Shown: positions 50,075-58,560 of the stretch, one piece after another
Position numbering within the stretch: the first letter of the stretch is position 1
Layout: each line of letters begins with the position of its first letter
Source of the DNA: Bradyrhizobium lablabi
GTDB lineage: Bacteria; Pseudomonadota; Alphaproteobacteria; Rhizobiales; Xanthobacteraceae
Assembly: GCF_018131005.1 (NCBI RefSeq)
Contig: NZ_JAFCJK010000010.1
Coordinates: 124,001 to 188,000 of the forward strand
Reading direction: 5' to 3'
DNA length: 64,000 bases
Position numbers and translations under genes: made by a program
The notes under the pieces: model-generated
Database searches by the model: none
Told to the model about the DNA's origin: nothing
The model's input: the letters and a program-made list of their open reading frames with translations, nothing else

Positions 50075-50977
50075 CTATCCGCGACCCGCTTTCTCTGAAG
50101 GCGAAAGCGGGATTCGAAGGATTTTGAAGCCCGGAACTTCGGCCCATATCTCCGCCTCCTCCGGAGGCGCTACGGTCACGACCGCGGCCGGCACTTCTCC
50201 ATCTATCACCCGGAGAAAAGCTAGCGTTTCACCCTCGCTCATTTGAATTTCAGTTGCGCCCGCTGCCACCATCGCGGTCCTCACATCGGCAACAGAATCG
50301 GATCGTGAGACATCGATCGCGACGATCTTATTGGCCAGATCGGACACCGACGCTATTTCCGAGCGAACGAGAAGAACAGCAACCAGTTGATCGGTGTTGT
50401 TTGGTGGTGCAAGCGCTGCCGTTTCGGCATCAGCAGGGGGAACGCCTTCCGCGGGACCGAAAGATTTTATGTCGCTGTCCGGATTTTGTTTCGGTGCCAC
50501 GCTCGCGGTCGTGAGATCCTCCACCACTGGGGAAGTTGCGGCCTGACCCGGTGGTGTTCCAGCTCCTGAAGCCGAGGAGGGATTGGGTACCGGCAAGGAT
50601 TCCGCGCTCTCGGAAGAGACGGACTTCGCTTCTCCACGATTCGGGAGCCGCCGATCGGCAAGGCTAGCGGGCGACGATTCAATGTGTCTTGGTGTGACTT
50701 TCCTTGCTACACGAGTCAGCGCCGCTCGGTTCGGCGTGCTGATTTTATTTGGACGTTGCGCCCTCGCCCTCGACGCCTGTCTGGCAAACTGAGCCGGAAC
50801 CGAAGCCTGCCGTGACATAGATAGCTGACGGGACCAAGCCATATAGGACTGGCAGGCGATGTTACATGGGAGCCCGTCCATATAAACGGTACCGGGTGAA
50901 TCAGGCGGCGCGGCTTCGCTAGTTCCAACGGAACAAATGAACAGGATGCAGGTCAACAACGTCCGCAGTTTCGACAT
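50075..50977 (-). CDS. Exported protein with Pro/Ser-rich middle, unknown
   Basis: The 300-residue product has a signal peptide (MSKLRTLLTCILFICSVGTS to EA), then a short segment VYMDGLPCNIACQSYMAWSR with two cysteines, a disordered Arg/Ser/Pro-rich stretch (about 55-190), and a C-terminal domain of about 100 residues (TDQLVAVLLVRSEIASVSDL, then ANKIVAIDVSRSDSVADVRT) that resembles one lobe of a TAXI-type or family 3 solute-binding protein. The MDGLPCN opening is shared, from memory, by other rhizobial exported proteins. Codon use and GC look less extreme than in neighbours. Function unknown; sensing or binding a ligand in the periplasm is a guess. Confidence 0.72.
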   Translation of the reverse strand: MSKLRTLLTCILFICSVGTSEAAPPDSPGTVYMDGLPCNIACQSYMAWSRQLSMSRQASVPAQFARQASRARAQRPNKISTPNRAALTRVARKVTPRHIESSPASLADRRLPNRGEAKSVSSESAESLPVPNPSSASGAGTPPGQAATSPVVEDLTTASVAPKQNPDSDIKSFGPAEGVPPADAETAALAPPNNTDQLVAVLLVRSEIASVSDLANKIVAIDVSRSDSVADVRTAMVAAGATEIQMSEGETLAFLRVIDGEVPAAVVTVAPPEEAEIWAEVPGFKILRIPLSPSEKAGRG

Positions 50978-51171
50978 GACGGGTTTACTCCAACTGTCAG
51001 CCTCGCCCTGCGCAACGATATACGAAGGATAGTCGGTTCAAGTTTCAGCGCAGAACTCTTTCTCCGCGAAATCGGGCGGATATCTCGACCCAGCGCATCT
51101 CGGAGTCGGTCTCGAAGCCGCGACGCCAAGGCCCGCTGACGCGACAGCGATGACCCCGCGCGCCGTGAAGT

Positions 51172-52836
51172 TCAATTCACGGCATTGCTCACCACGACCT
51201 CGATCAGCTTGGCGCCGGGCCGGCTGAACGCGGATGTCATCGCGCCCTTCAGCTCCTGCGGATCTGATATCCTGATCGCCTCGAGCCCGAGCGACCGTGC
51301 GACGCCGGTGAAATCGACCGGCGGATCGACGAAATCCATGCCGACATAATGGTCGTCGCCATGGAAGGCGAGCAGGCGCTGCTTGATGATGCGATAGCCG
51401 CCATTGTTGACGATGACGAAGGTCAACGGCAGCTTGTGGTTCGCAGCGGTCCACAGCGACTGGATCGAGTACATCGATGAGCCGTCACCGGAATAACAGA
51501 CCACCGGCCGCTGCGGATTGGCAAGGCTGACGCCGACGGCGGCCGGCAGACCCCAGCCGATGCCGCCGGAGGCGAGCGCGTGATAGCCGTAGCGGTCGCG
51601 ATGCGGACGCAACGCGATGATCTGGCGCGACGAGGTCAGGCCCTCGTCGACCAGGATGGCGTTCTCGGGCATCGCCTCGACGACTTGCAGCGCCAGCCAG
51701 TCCGGATCGATCGGCGCGGTGTGGCTCGCTTTCGAGATCTGCTCGACCAGCGCCTTGCGCTTCGCCGTCCAGTTCTTCGATGCCAGCGCGGCACGCCCTT
51801 GTTTCGCGCGCGCCTCCAGCGCGCCACCGCCCGCAGCCTTCAGCGCCGGCACCAGCGCGCGCAGCGTTTCCTTCACATCGGCCTTCACCGCGATCTCGAC
51901 GCCATAGTTCTTTGCGAGGTCGCCATCGACAAGACCAACCTGCACGATGCCAAGCCCATCCGGCAGCGGATCGACCTCGCTATAGACGGACATGCGCAGC
52001 GGATCGCCGCCGAGCGCGATCAGGAGATCGTACGGAGCGAGCACATCGCGGGCGATCTTCTGAATGCGCGCCAGCGCACCCATGAAGCACGGGCTTTCGG
52101 ATAGGAAATGCGCGCCGTATGGGGTCGAAGATTGATAGGCGGGACACCCCAGCGTCTCCGCAAGGTCGGCGGCTTCGCGCAGCGCGTCGCTCTTCACGAT
52201 CTCGTCGCCGACCACGATCACCGGACGCTCGGCCTTCAGGATGCGCGCCGCAAGCGCCTGAAGCGATCCCTCCGATGGCCTCACGCGGGTATCGACGCGA
52301 GTCGGGCGGCCAAGCTCGATGCCGGCCTCGGAATTGAGGATGTCGCCGGGCAGCGAGATGAAGACGGGTCCGCTTGGCGGCGTGGTTGCGATCTTGGCGG
52401 CGCGGCGCACGATTCGCGGCAGGTCTTCCAGGCGCGTTACCTCGACCGCCCACTTCACCAGCGGCGTCGCCATCTGTACCAGCGGGCCATAAAGCACCGG
52501 CTCCGTCAGCCCGTGGCCCTGCTCCTGCTGCCCGGCAGTGAGGATCAGCGGCGTGCCGGTGAAGCTTGCATTGTAGAGCGAGCCCATCGCATTGCCGAGC
52601 CCGGGCGCGACATGGACGTTGCAGGCGACGAGCTTGCCCGAGGCGCGGCTAAAACCGTCCGCCATCGCGACGACCAGGCTCTCCTGCATCGCCATCACAT
52701 AGGTGAGGTCGGGATGATCCTTCAGCGCGTGCATGATCGGCAATTCGGTGGTGCCAGGATTGCCGAACAGATGCGTGACACCCTCGTCCTTCAGCAATGC
52801 GAGGAAGGCGGAGCGGCCGGTAATGCGGTTCTTCAT
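51172..52836 (-). CDS. ThDP-dependent enzyme, benzoylformate decarboxylase-like
   Basis: The 554-residue protein has the three domains of thiamine diphosphate enzymes. The N-terminal part has THLFGNPGTTELPIMHALKD, where FGNPG-x-x-ELP is the MdlC-type opening, and the catalytic glutamate in YVMAMQESLVVAMADGFSRA. The C-terminal part has the ThDP motif PVVCYSGDGSSMYSIQSLWT then NGGY. Benzoylformate decarboxylases release CO2 from aryl-2-oxoacids; acetolactate-synthase-like or oxalyl-type activities are also possible, and I cannot see a family-specific active-site histidine with confidence. GGAGGAGAT precedes the ATG. A LysR gene lies 102 bp upstream on the same strand. Confidence 0.88.
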   Translation of the reverse strand: MKNRITGRSAFLALLKDEGVTHLFGNPGTTELPIMHALKDHPDLTYVMAMQESLVVAMADGFSRASGKLVACNVHVAPGLGNAMGSLYNASFTGTPLILTAGQQEQGHGLTEPVLYGPLVQMATPLVKWAVEVTRLEDLPRIVRRAAKIATTPPSGPVFISLPGDILNSEAGIELGRPTRVDTRVRPSEGSLQALAARILKAERPVIVVGDEIVKSDALREAADLAETLGCPAYQSSTPYGAHFLSESPCFMGALARIQKIARDVLAPYDLLIALGGDPLRMSVYSEVDPLPDGLGIVQVGLVDGDLAKNYGVEIAVKADVKETLRALVPALKAAGGGALEARAKQGRAALASKNWTAKRKALVEQISKASHTAPIDPDWLALQVVEAMPENAILVDEGLTSSRQIIALRPHRDRYGYHALASGGIGWGLPAAVGVSLANPQRPVVCYSGDGSSMYSIQSLWTAANHKLPLTFVIVNNGGYRIIKQRLLAFHGDDHYVGMDFVDPPVDFTGVARSLGLEAIRISDPQELKGAMTSAFSRPGAKLIEVVVSNAVN

Positions 52837-52938
52837 ATCTCCTCCAGACCCGATGGCTCGTTGGCATCCGGGGTGCGAGGATCATGCGCGAACTCGTTCC
52901 GCTGAAGCAACGGAGCGCGCGGTCATGGCTGCCTTGCA

Positions 52939-53901
52939 TCAGCAAGCATCAGTGTGCGCTCTATGGTGCCGGCGCCTCTGGCTCACCTTTGCGGCTGTCG
53001 CTCGCCATGGCGCCAGCCCAAGCCGTTCTCTGAGAAAATCCAGAAACACTTTGACCTTGGGAGATCGTTGCCGACCCGGCGGCAAGAGAGCCCACAGCGG
53101 ATATCCCTCGCTCACTTGCACATCGAGCAGGAGCGGCTCCAGCAATCCGGTCCTAAGTGCTCTCGCGACCGCAAGCTCGCCCAGGCGAACGATCCCGACA
53201 CCTTCGATGGCCAGTCTCAGGAGCACATCAGAGCTGTCCGCGCTGACCGTACCCTTGACCTCCACTGCGATGCGGCCGCCCTGGCCCTTGAAGGTCCACG
53301 TTGTCGGTTCAGGGATGCCGTTGAGTATCAAACATTGATGTCGCGCGAGATCGGCAGGAGCCATCGGACGGCCATGGTGAGCCAGATATTCCGGACTCGC
53401 ACAGATGATCTGGGTGAGATCGATGATCTTGCATGCGATCATTGAAGAGTCTGGAAGCTTTCCTGTCCGCATCGCTACGTCGACATTCTCAGCCACGAGA
53501 TCGATGGGACGGTTCGTCACCAGAAACTCGACCGTCATCCGCGGATAGCGAGCAAGGAAATCCGACAATGCCGGCCCGAAATGATCTCCGATCATGACCG
53601 GGGGCGCTTGCACCCTCAGCAGGCCGCGCGGTGACAGGCGAGCCAAAGCGATCTCTGACTCCGTCGCCTCGATGGCGGCAAGAATCTCCTGGGAACGCTT
53701 GAGATAGATTCTGCCTTCCGCCGTGAGCGCCAGGCGCCGGGTCGTCCGGTTAATGAGGCGCACCCCCAGCCGCTGCTCCAATCGCGAAATGAGCTTCGAA
53801 ATCGCCGAGGGTGAAAGCCCAACATCCTGTGCTGCGGCGGCAAAGCTGCCGCGCTCGACCACCCGCTCGAACACGCCCATTTCGTTGGCCGCGTTGGTCA
53901 T
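52939..53901 (-). CDS. LysR-family regulator
   Basis: The 320-residue product has a winged helix starting MTNAANEMGVFERVVERGSF then AAAAQDVGLSPSAISKLISR, and RTTRRLALTAEGRIYLKRSQ, followed by a substrate domain (LLRVQAPPVMIGDHFGPALS, FLVTNRPIDLVAENVDVAMR, CASPEYLAHHGRP). This is the CrgA/AaeR-like branch, whose effectors are often aromatic acids. The likely target is the downstream decarboxylase-like gene. ATG 53901 is preferred over a TTG at 53913. The C-terminus is unusually basic (SQRRRHHRAHTDAC). Confidence 0.92.
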   Translation of the reverse strand: MTNAANEMGVFERVVERGSFAAAAQDVGLSPSAISKLISRLEQRLGVRLINRTTRRLALTAEGRIYLKRSQEILAAIEATESEIALARLSPRGLLRVQAPPVMIGDHFGPALSDFLARYPRMTVEFLVTNRPIDLVAENVDVAMRTGKLPDSSMIACKIIDLTQIICASPEYLAHHGRPMAPADLARHQCLILNGIPEPTTWTFKGQGGRIAVEVKGTVSADSSDVLLRLAIEGVGIVRLGELAVARALRTGLLEPLLLDVQVSEGYPLWALLPPGRQRSPKVKVFLDFLRERLGLAPWRATAAKVSQRRRHHRAHTDAC

Positions 53902-54018
53902 ACGTGAACTCAATTCATGAGTGCTACGCGTTCATCGCCGATTATCCGGGCACTGTAAAGGGTCTAGAGGGATGGCGGGAGGCCGCAGCGCCGGGCGCCG
54001 CGACGTTAGGAGGAGCCC

Positions 54019-54327
54019 ATGAACACCGACATTTCCAGAGCCGGGAGTTTGTTGACGTGGCGTTTACCGCGATCCTGGATGCCGGGCATTACCGTGGGTG
54101 TGGCAGTAAGCGCACTTGCAGTCCACGCGCTCATCGAAGCGCCGGCGATGAGACGAACGGCGGAACGTCTCAGGGCCGAGCAAATTCAGCAGGAAGACCG
54201 CGAGTACTGTACAAAATTCCAGATGCCGCCCGGAAACGAGAATTTTGCGGCGTGCGTTACCGACCTTGCCGAAATCAGGCGTCGTCAGCGCGAAAGATCC
54301 GCCGCCGAAACGGCCGGAGTGCTCTAG
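54019..54327 (+). CDS. Small membrane-anchored protein, unknown
   Basis: The 102-residue product has a hydrophobic helix at about residues 20-40 (PGITVGVAVSALAVHALIEA) and then a charged helix (MRRTAERLRAEQIQQEDREY), with two cysteines near residues 64 and 79 (EYCTKFQ, FAACVTD) that could form a disulfide in the periplasm. AGGAGGAGCCC directly precedes the ATG. I know no family. It is divergent from the LysR gene at 52939 (117 bp apart) and convergent to the GFA gene. Confidence 0.7.
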   Translation: MNTDISRAGSLLTWRLPRSWMPGITVGVAVSALAVHALIEAPAMRRTAERLRAEQIQQEDREYCTKFQMPPGNENFAACVTDLAEIRRRQRERSAAETAGVL

Positions 54328-54370
54328 CAACCAGTATCGTTGCTTACTGCAGGCGTCGCTCCGGCACGAA

Positions 54371-54402
54371 CGGAAAACCGCTGCGCACTTTCTGGATCAT
54401 GC
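54371..54402 (-). repeat. Dispersed palindromic repeat, family 2, copy d
   Basis: On the minus strand AGCATGATCCAGAAAGTGCG is followed by CAGCGGTTTTCCG, the family 2 wording. It ends right at the 3-prime side of the GFA gene. Confidence 0.65.
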
Positions 54403-54403
54403 T

Positions 54404-54925
54404 TTAGAACATGCCCTCGCGATCGCTCCGCTTCTTCTTTTTGGACCGCTGCCAGACCACTCCCGGAAAGCCTTTCAACGGCACCAGCGGCTCGCCGGTA
54501 TAAGCCCATTCCTGCAATTCCTCGATCGCGATGTGATAGAGCGGCTGCCGGCCGGTGCGTCCCGAAAACAGCGCGCGGGGAATGTTCACCATGTGCGGCG
54601 AATGGGCGCGTTCGTAGATGATCGGCGTGCCGCAGTTGGAGCAGAAGGCGCGCGCGGTCCCGGTTGCGGCGTCCTCGTAGCGCGAGAGCGAATTCTGGCC
54701 TTCTGTGATGCGGAAGCGCTTGCGCCAGCACCCGACATAGGTCGCGTAGGCCGCGCCGTGCGCGCGGCGGCTCGCCGGCGTGTGGTCGTGCCACGCCCAG
54801 CGCGCCGGCACGTCGATCTCGAAGCGCACCTGTCCGCACAGGCATTGGCCCGCGGCCGGCTTCGCCAGCGCGACGGGCTGCTTTCGCTTCTTCTTCGTCT
54901 CCGTTTCGTCGTCGTCAGGAAACAT
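54404..54925 (-). CDS. GFA-family (glutathione-dependent formaldehyde-activating-like) protein
   Basis: The 173-residue product has the GFA zinc fold: AGQCLCGQVRFEIDVPARWA with the C-x-C pair near residue 28, a cysteine in YVGCWRKRFRI, and ARAFCSNCGTPIIYERAHSP with the C-x-x-C pair near residue 95. In GFA proteins these cysteines bind structural and catalytic zinc; the family catalyses addition of glutathione to formaldehyde or related thioether chemistry. The N- and C-termini are Lys-rich (KKKRKQ, KKKKRS). ATG 54925 is chosen because upstream codons are within repeat DNA at 54952-55070. Confidence 0.88.
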   Translation of the reverse strand: MFPDDDETETKKKRKQPVALAKPAAGQCLCGQVRFEIDVPARWAWHDHTPASRRAHGAAYATYVGCWRKRFRITEGQNSLSRYEDAATGTARAFCSNCGTPIIYERAHSPHMVNIPRALFSGRTGRQPLYHIAIEELQEWAYTGEPLVPLKGFPGVVWQRSKKKKRSDREGMF

Positions 54926-54951
54926 TGGGTCTCCCGGTTCGCTTTTAACGT

Positions 54952-55070
54952 CGTCATTGCGAGCGAAGCGAAGCCAATCCATGCGCCCGCGCGCGAGGAA
55001 CGATGGATCGCTTCGTCGCATCAGCGCAAAATTGCTTTGCAATTTTGTCGCGAACTCCGTCGCAATGACG
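54952..55070. repeat. Inverted repeat, family 4, copy b
   Basis: Outer arms CGTCATTGCG (54952-54961) and CGCAATGACG (55061-55070) are perfect. Inside lies GAGCGAAGCGAAGCCAATCC and a perfect hairpin CAAAATTGC (55027-55035), TTT, GCAATTTTG (55039-55047). It fits the space between the GFA and OYE genes and also touches 47379-47462 in wording. Confidence 0.85.
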
Positions 55071-55075
55071 GAAGT

Positions 55076-56203
55076 TTACGCCTGCGCCATCTCGTCGTGC
55101 ACCGGGTAGTCCGTATAGCCCTTCTCTTCCCCGCCATAGAACGTCGCGCGGTTATATGGCGTCAACTCATGGCCGTGCTGCAGGCGCTGCGGCAGGTCCG
55201 GATTGGAGATGAATATGCGGCCGAACGCGATCGCGTCGGCATGCCCTTCGGCGATCGCGGCCTGCGCCGCATCGCCGGAAAATCCGCCTGCAGTGAGCAG
55301 AACCCCGCTCCAAAGCGGGCGATACAGCACCATCGCCGATGGCACGTTCTGCCAGTTGACCTCGGCGCGGCCGGCGCCGCTCGAGCGTGGCTCGATGAAA
55401 TGCAGGTAGGCAAGCCCGAGCTTGTCCAGCGACTTCACGGCGTGGCTGTACAGCGGCATCGGGTCGGCCTCGCCGCTGCCATTGGCGATGCCGTAGGGCG
55501 ACAGCCGCACGCCGACCCGATTGGCGCCCCAGACGTCGATCGCGGCCTGCGTCACCTCCATCAAGAAGCGCACGCGGTTCTCGATCGAGCCGCCATATTG
55601 GTCGGTGCGCAGGTTGCTGCGCGACTGCAGGAACTGCTCGACCAGGTAGCCATTGGCGCCGTGGATTTCGACGCCGTCGAAGCCGGCGGCAAGCGCGTTC
55701 CTGGCAGCCTCCCGGTAGCTCTCGACCAGGAGCAGGATTTCGCCTGCCTCCAGCGCGCGCGGGGTTTCATAGTCGACGACCTTGCCATCCGCCGTCATCG
55801 CCTTGAACTCGGAGGAGATCGGAACCGCCGACGGCGCGACCGGCAGCACGCCGCCCGGCTGGAACGAGGAATGCGAGACGCGCCCGACATGCCAGAGTTG
55901 CAGGAAGATGAAGCCGCCCTTGGCGTGCACGGCGTCCACCACCTCGCGCCAGCCCGCGATCTGCGCCTCGCTGTAGATGCCGGGAACGCCGGGACTGCCG
56001 AAGCCGTTCGCGGCCACGGGGGAGGCTTCCGCGATGATCAATCCGCCTGGGGTCGCACGCTGCGCGTAATATTCGACGTTCAGCGGCCGCGGCGCGAGGC
56101 TGGGCTTCGCCGCGCGCATCCGCGTCAGCGGCGCCATCACGACACGGTGCTTGAGCTGATAGGGACCGATCTTGAGCGGAGAGAAGAGCGACGGAGGATT
56201 CAT
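55076..56203 (-). CDS. Old Yellow Enzyme-family ene reductase
   Basis: The 375-residue protein is a classical Old Yellow Enzyme/NemA. LFSPLKIGPYQLKHRVVMAP then LTRMRA is the FMN opening, GGFIFLQLWHVGRVSHSSFQ holds the Gln and His that precede the active site, and FDGVEIHGANGYLVEQFLQS carries the H/N pair that binds the substrate carbonyl or nitro group. RTDQYGGSIENRVRF and SGVLLTAGGFSGDAA complete the FMN phosphate site. These flavoenzymes use NADPH to reduce activated alkenes, nitrate esters and nitroaromatics. The family 4 repeat separates it from the GFA gene. Confidence 0.94.
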   Translation of the reverse strand: MNPPSLFSPLKIGPYQLKHRVVMAPLTRMRAAKPSLAPRPLNVEYYAQRATPGGLIIAEASPVAANGFGSPGVPGIYSEAQIAGWREVVDAVHAKGGFIFLQLWHVGRVSHSSFQPGGVLPVAPSAVPISSEFKAMTADGKVVDYETPRALEAGEILLLVESYREAARNALAAGFDGVEIHGANGYLVEQFLQSRSNLRTDQYGGSIENRVRFLMEVTQAAIDVWGANRVGVRLSPYGIANGSGEADPMPLYSHAVKSLDKLGLAYLHFIEPRSSGAGRAEVNWQNVPSAMVLYRPLWSGVLLTAGGFSGDAAQAAIAEGHADAIAFGRIFISNPDLPQRLQHGHELTPYNRATFYGGEEKGYTDYPVHDEMAQA

Positions 56204-56305
56204 GCCTGCCCCGGTTATTGCTTGTGGTTTCCCGTTATGTAACGGGTTCATCTTGTTTGCAAAAGCGGGTAGTGGCAATCTCATCGCTCGAAAAACAGGT
56301 CTTCC

Positions 56306-56689
56306 ATGCCAAAGCCGGGCGCCAGATCGCTCCCCTCCCTGAGTCTCCGCATCGACCTCGATGCCGAGGGCCGGATCGGGCCGGGCAAAATCCAGCTGCT
56401 GGAAAACATCAGGGAATGCGGCTCGATCTCCGCCGCCGGCCGCGCGATGGATATGAGCTACAAGCGCGCCTGGGATCTCGTCGACGAGATCAACCGCATC
56501 TGCCGGCAGGCCGCGGTGGCGCGGCAGACCGGCGGAAAGAACGGCGGCGGTGCGGTGCTGACGCCGTTCGGCATCTCCCTGGTGGCACGTTATCGCAAGA
56601 TCGAACGCGACGCCGCCAGCGCCGTGCGCAAGGACCTCGAGGCGCTGCACAGCGACATCGGCAAGCCGAAGAAGGTTGCAGCGAAATGA
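56306..56689 (+). CDS. ModE N-terminal-type winged-helix protein
   Basis: The 127-residue product reads LSLRIDLDAEGRIGPGKIQL then LLENIRECGSISAAGRAMDM, SYKRAWDLVDEINRICRQAA, GGKNGGGAVLTPFGISLVAR. This is the ModE N-terminal domain (winged helix with the SISxAAxxxxxSYxxAWxxV signature), which in full-length ModE represses molybdate uptake. The C-terminal molybdate-binding (TOBE) domains are absent, so it is the short form that binds DNA but does not itself sense molybdate. It is divergent from the OYE gene (102 bp). Confidence 0.9.
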   Translation: MPKPGARSLPSLSLRIDLDAEGRIGPGKIQLLENIRECGSISAAGRAMDMSYKRAWDLVDEINRICRQAAVARQTGGKNGGGAVLTPFGISLVARYRKIERDAASAVRKDLEALHSDIGKPKKVAAK

Positions 56690-56742
56690 AAATGGCGGCC
56701 TAGGGCCGCCATTGCCCGGATCTCTAGCAAACCAAGCGAAGT

Positions 56743-56840
56743 GCCCCTCATCCCGCTCCCGCGGAGTCGAGACAAGCGAAGCTCGCCTTGGACGGTTAGG
56801 ATGAGGGGCCGATGCGATCCGACCTCTCCCCGCAAGGGGG
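56743..56840. repeat. Inverted repeat, family 5
   Basis: GCCCCTCATCC (56743-56753) faces GGATGAGGGGC (56799-56809), perfect 11-bp arms; a second motif CCTCTCCCCGCAAGGGGGGA follows. It lies between two convergent genes (56306-56689 and 56859-58355) and may end both transcripts. Confidence 0.8.
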
Positions 56841-56858
56841 GAGTGAAGATCACAGCGC

Positions 56859-58355
56859 CTAGCCCGTCTTGATCCAGACCGCCTTCACGTTGAGATACTC
56901 CTCGACATGCTGCTTGCCGGACTCGCGACCATAGCCGCTCATCTTGTAGCCGCCGAACGGCACCGCCGGGTCCATCGCCTGATAGCAATTGACCCAGACC
57001 GAGCCGGCGCGCAGCGCTTTCGCCACTTGGTGCGCCTTGCTGACATTGGTGGTCCACACGCCTGAGCCGAGACCGAAGGTCGTGGCATTGGCGCGCTTGA
57101 TCAGTTCTTCCGGATCCTTGAACGAGATCGCCGAGATGACCGGGCCAAATATCTCCTCCTGCGCGATCCGCATGTTGTCCTGCACATTGGCAAACACGGT
57201 CGGCTGCACGAAGTAGCCCTTCGACAGCGCGCCCTCGATCAGGCGGGCGCCGCCCGCCACTGCCCTTGCGCCTTCCTTCTGGCCGATCTCGAGATAGCCG
57301 GAGACGCGGTCCATCTGCTGTTGCGACACCAGAGGGCCGATCTGGGTGTTGGGATCAAGGCCGTTACCGACCTGCAGCTTCCTGCCGAACTCGGCGACAC
57401 GGCCGACGAATTCATCATAGACCTTCTGCTCGACGAACAGCCGCGTGCCCGCACTGCAGATCTGCCCCGAATTGGCGAACACCGCCATTGCCGCACCCGG
57501 CACCGCGGCATCGAGATCGGCGTCGGCGAACACGATGTCGGGGGACTTGCCGCCAAGCTCGAGCGATACGCGCTTGAGGTTGCCGGCCGATGCACGGATG
57601 ATCGACTGGCCCGTGACATGCGAACCGGTGAATGCGACCTTGTCGACGTCGGGATGCGAGGCGAGCGCCGCACCCGCGGTCTCGCCATAGCCCGGCACGA
57701 CGTTGACGACGCCGGCGGGAATCCCGGCTTCCATGCAGAGCTCGGCGACACGCAGCGAGGTGAGTGGCGATTCCTCGGCGGGCTTGAGCACCACGGTGCA
57801 GCCGGTCGCGATTGCAGGTCCAATCTTCCAGATCGTCGCGGTCAGCGGCCCGTTCCAGGGGATGATGGCGCCGACCACGCCGATCGGCTCCTTCAGCGTG
57901 TAGGAGAAGATCTCGCCCGGCAGCGAGTTCTCGATGGTCTCGCCATGGATCGCGGTCGCTTGCCCCGCGTAGTAGCGCAGCATACCGAGCGCGCGCAGCT
58001 TGTTGCCGCGGGTACGGCTGATCGGCGCGCCCATATCGAGCGTGTCGAGCTGGGACAGTTCCTCGAAATTCGCTTCGACGAGGTCGGCAAGCCTGAGCAG
58101 CATATTCTGCCGCTCGAACGGCTTGACCTTGCTCCATGGTCCCTCGAAGGCGCGGCGCGCGGCGGCAACCGCACGGTTGATGTCCTCGGCATCGCCCTCG
58201 GCCACGGTCGCAAGCAGTTCGCCGGTTGCCGGATTGTGCGTCTCGAACGTCTTGCCGGAGGCGGCGTCGACCCATTTGCCGTCGATCAGCATCTTCTTGC
58301 AGGAGCCATCCGCGTAAGGATGGCGCGTGATCGGAACCGCCTGCGTAACAGCCAT
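56859..58355 (-). CDS. Aldehyde dehydrogenase, copy A
   Basis: The 498-residue enzyme has the full aldehyde dehydrogenase set. The Rossmann segment is IIPWNGPLTATIWKIGPAIA, with the Lys-containing TVVLKPAEESPLTSLRVAEL; GSHVTGQSII is the nucleotide loop; catalytic Glu lies in RVSLELGGKSPDIVFADADL, catalytic Cys in FANSGQICSAGTRLFVEQKV, and FGPVISAISFKD and PFGGYKMSGYGRESGKQHVE follow. It oxidises aldehydes to acids with NAD(P)+. It resembles phenylacetaldehyde/betaine-type enzymes, but the substrate is unknown. Monocistronic, with family 5 repeat behind it. Confidence 0.93.
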   Translation of the reverse strand: MAVTQAVPITRHPYADGSCKKMLIDGKWVDAASGKTFETHNPATGELLATVAEGDAEDINRAVAAARRAFEGPWSKVKPFERQNMLLRLADLVEANFEELSQLDTLDMGAPISRTRGNKLRALGMLRYYAGQATAIHGETIENSLPGEIFSYTLKEPIGVVGAIIPWNGPLTATIWKIGPAIATGCTVVLKPAEESPLTSLRVAELCMEAGIPAGVVNVVPGYGETAGAALASHPDVDKVAFTGSHVTGQSIIRASAGNLKRVSLELGGKSPDIVFADADLDAAVPGAAMAVFANSGQICSAGTRLFVEQKVYDEFVGRVAEFGRKLQVGNGLDPNTQIGPLVSQQQMDRVSGYLEIGQKEGARAVAGGARLIEGALSKGYFVQPTVFANVQDNMRIAQEEIFGPVISAISFKDPEELIKRANATTFGLGSGVWTTNVSKAHQVAKALRAGSVWVNCYQAMDPAVPFGGYKMSGYGRESGKQHVEEYLNVKAVWIKTG

Positions 58356-58560
58356 TTCTTGCTCTCCTGATTTTCCGGATATTCGGCTGAGGTCTCTGAC
58401 GCGTTATATAGCCGATTTTACAGCGGTGCCGTTGAACCGTAAAGCCGAGCCGCCGTTGATAGAGACAGCATGCGTGAAGGTCTCCCATGCACCTGCGTGC
58501 ATGCTGCGCGCCACGTGTTAGGCTAGTGATGATCGGCCCTAATCTGTCTGGAGAGAGACG

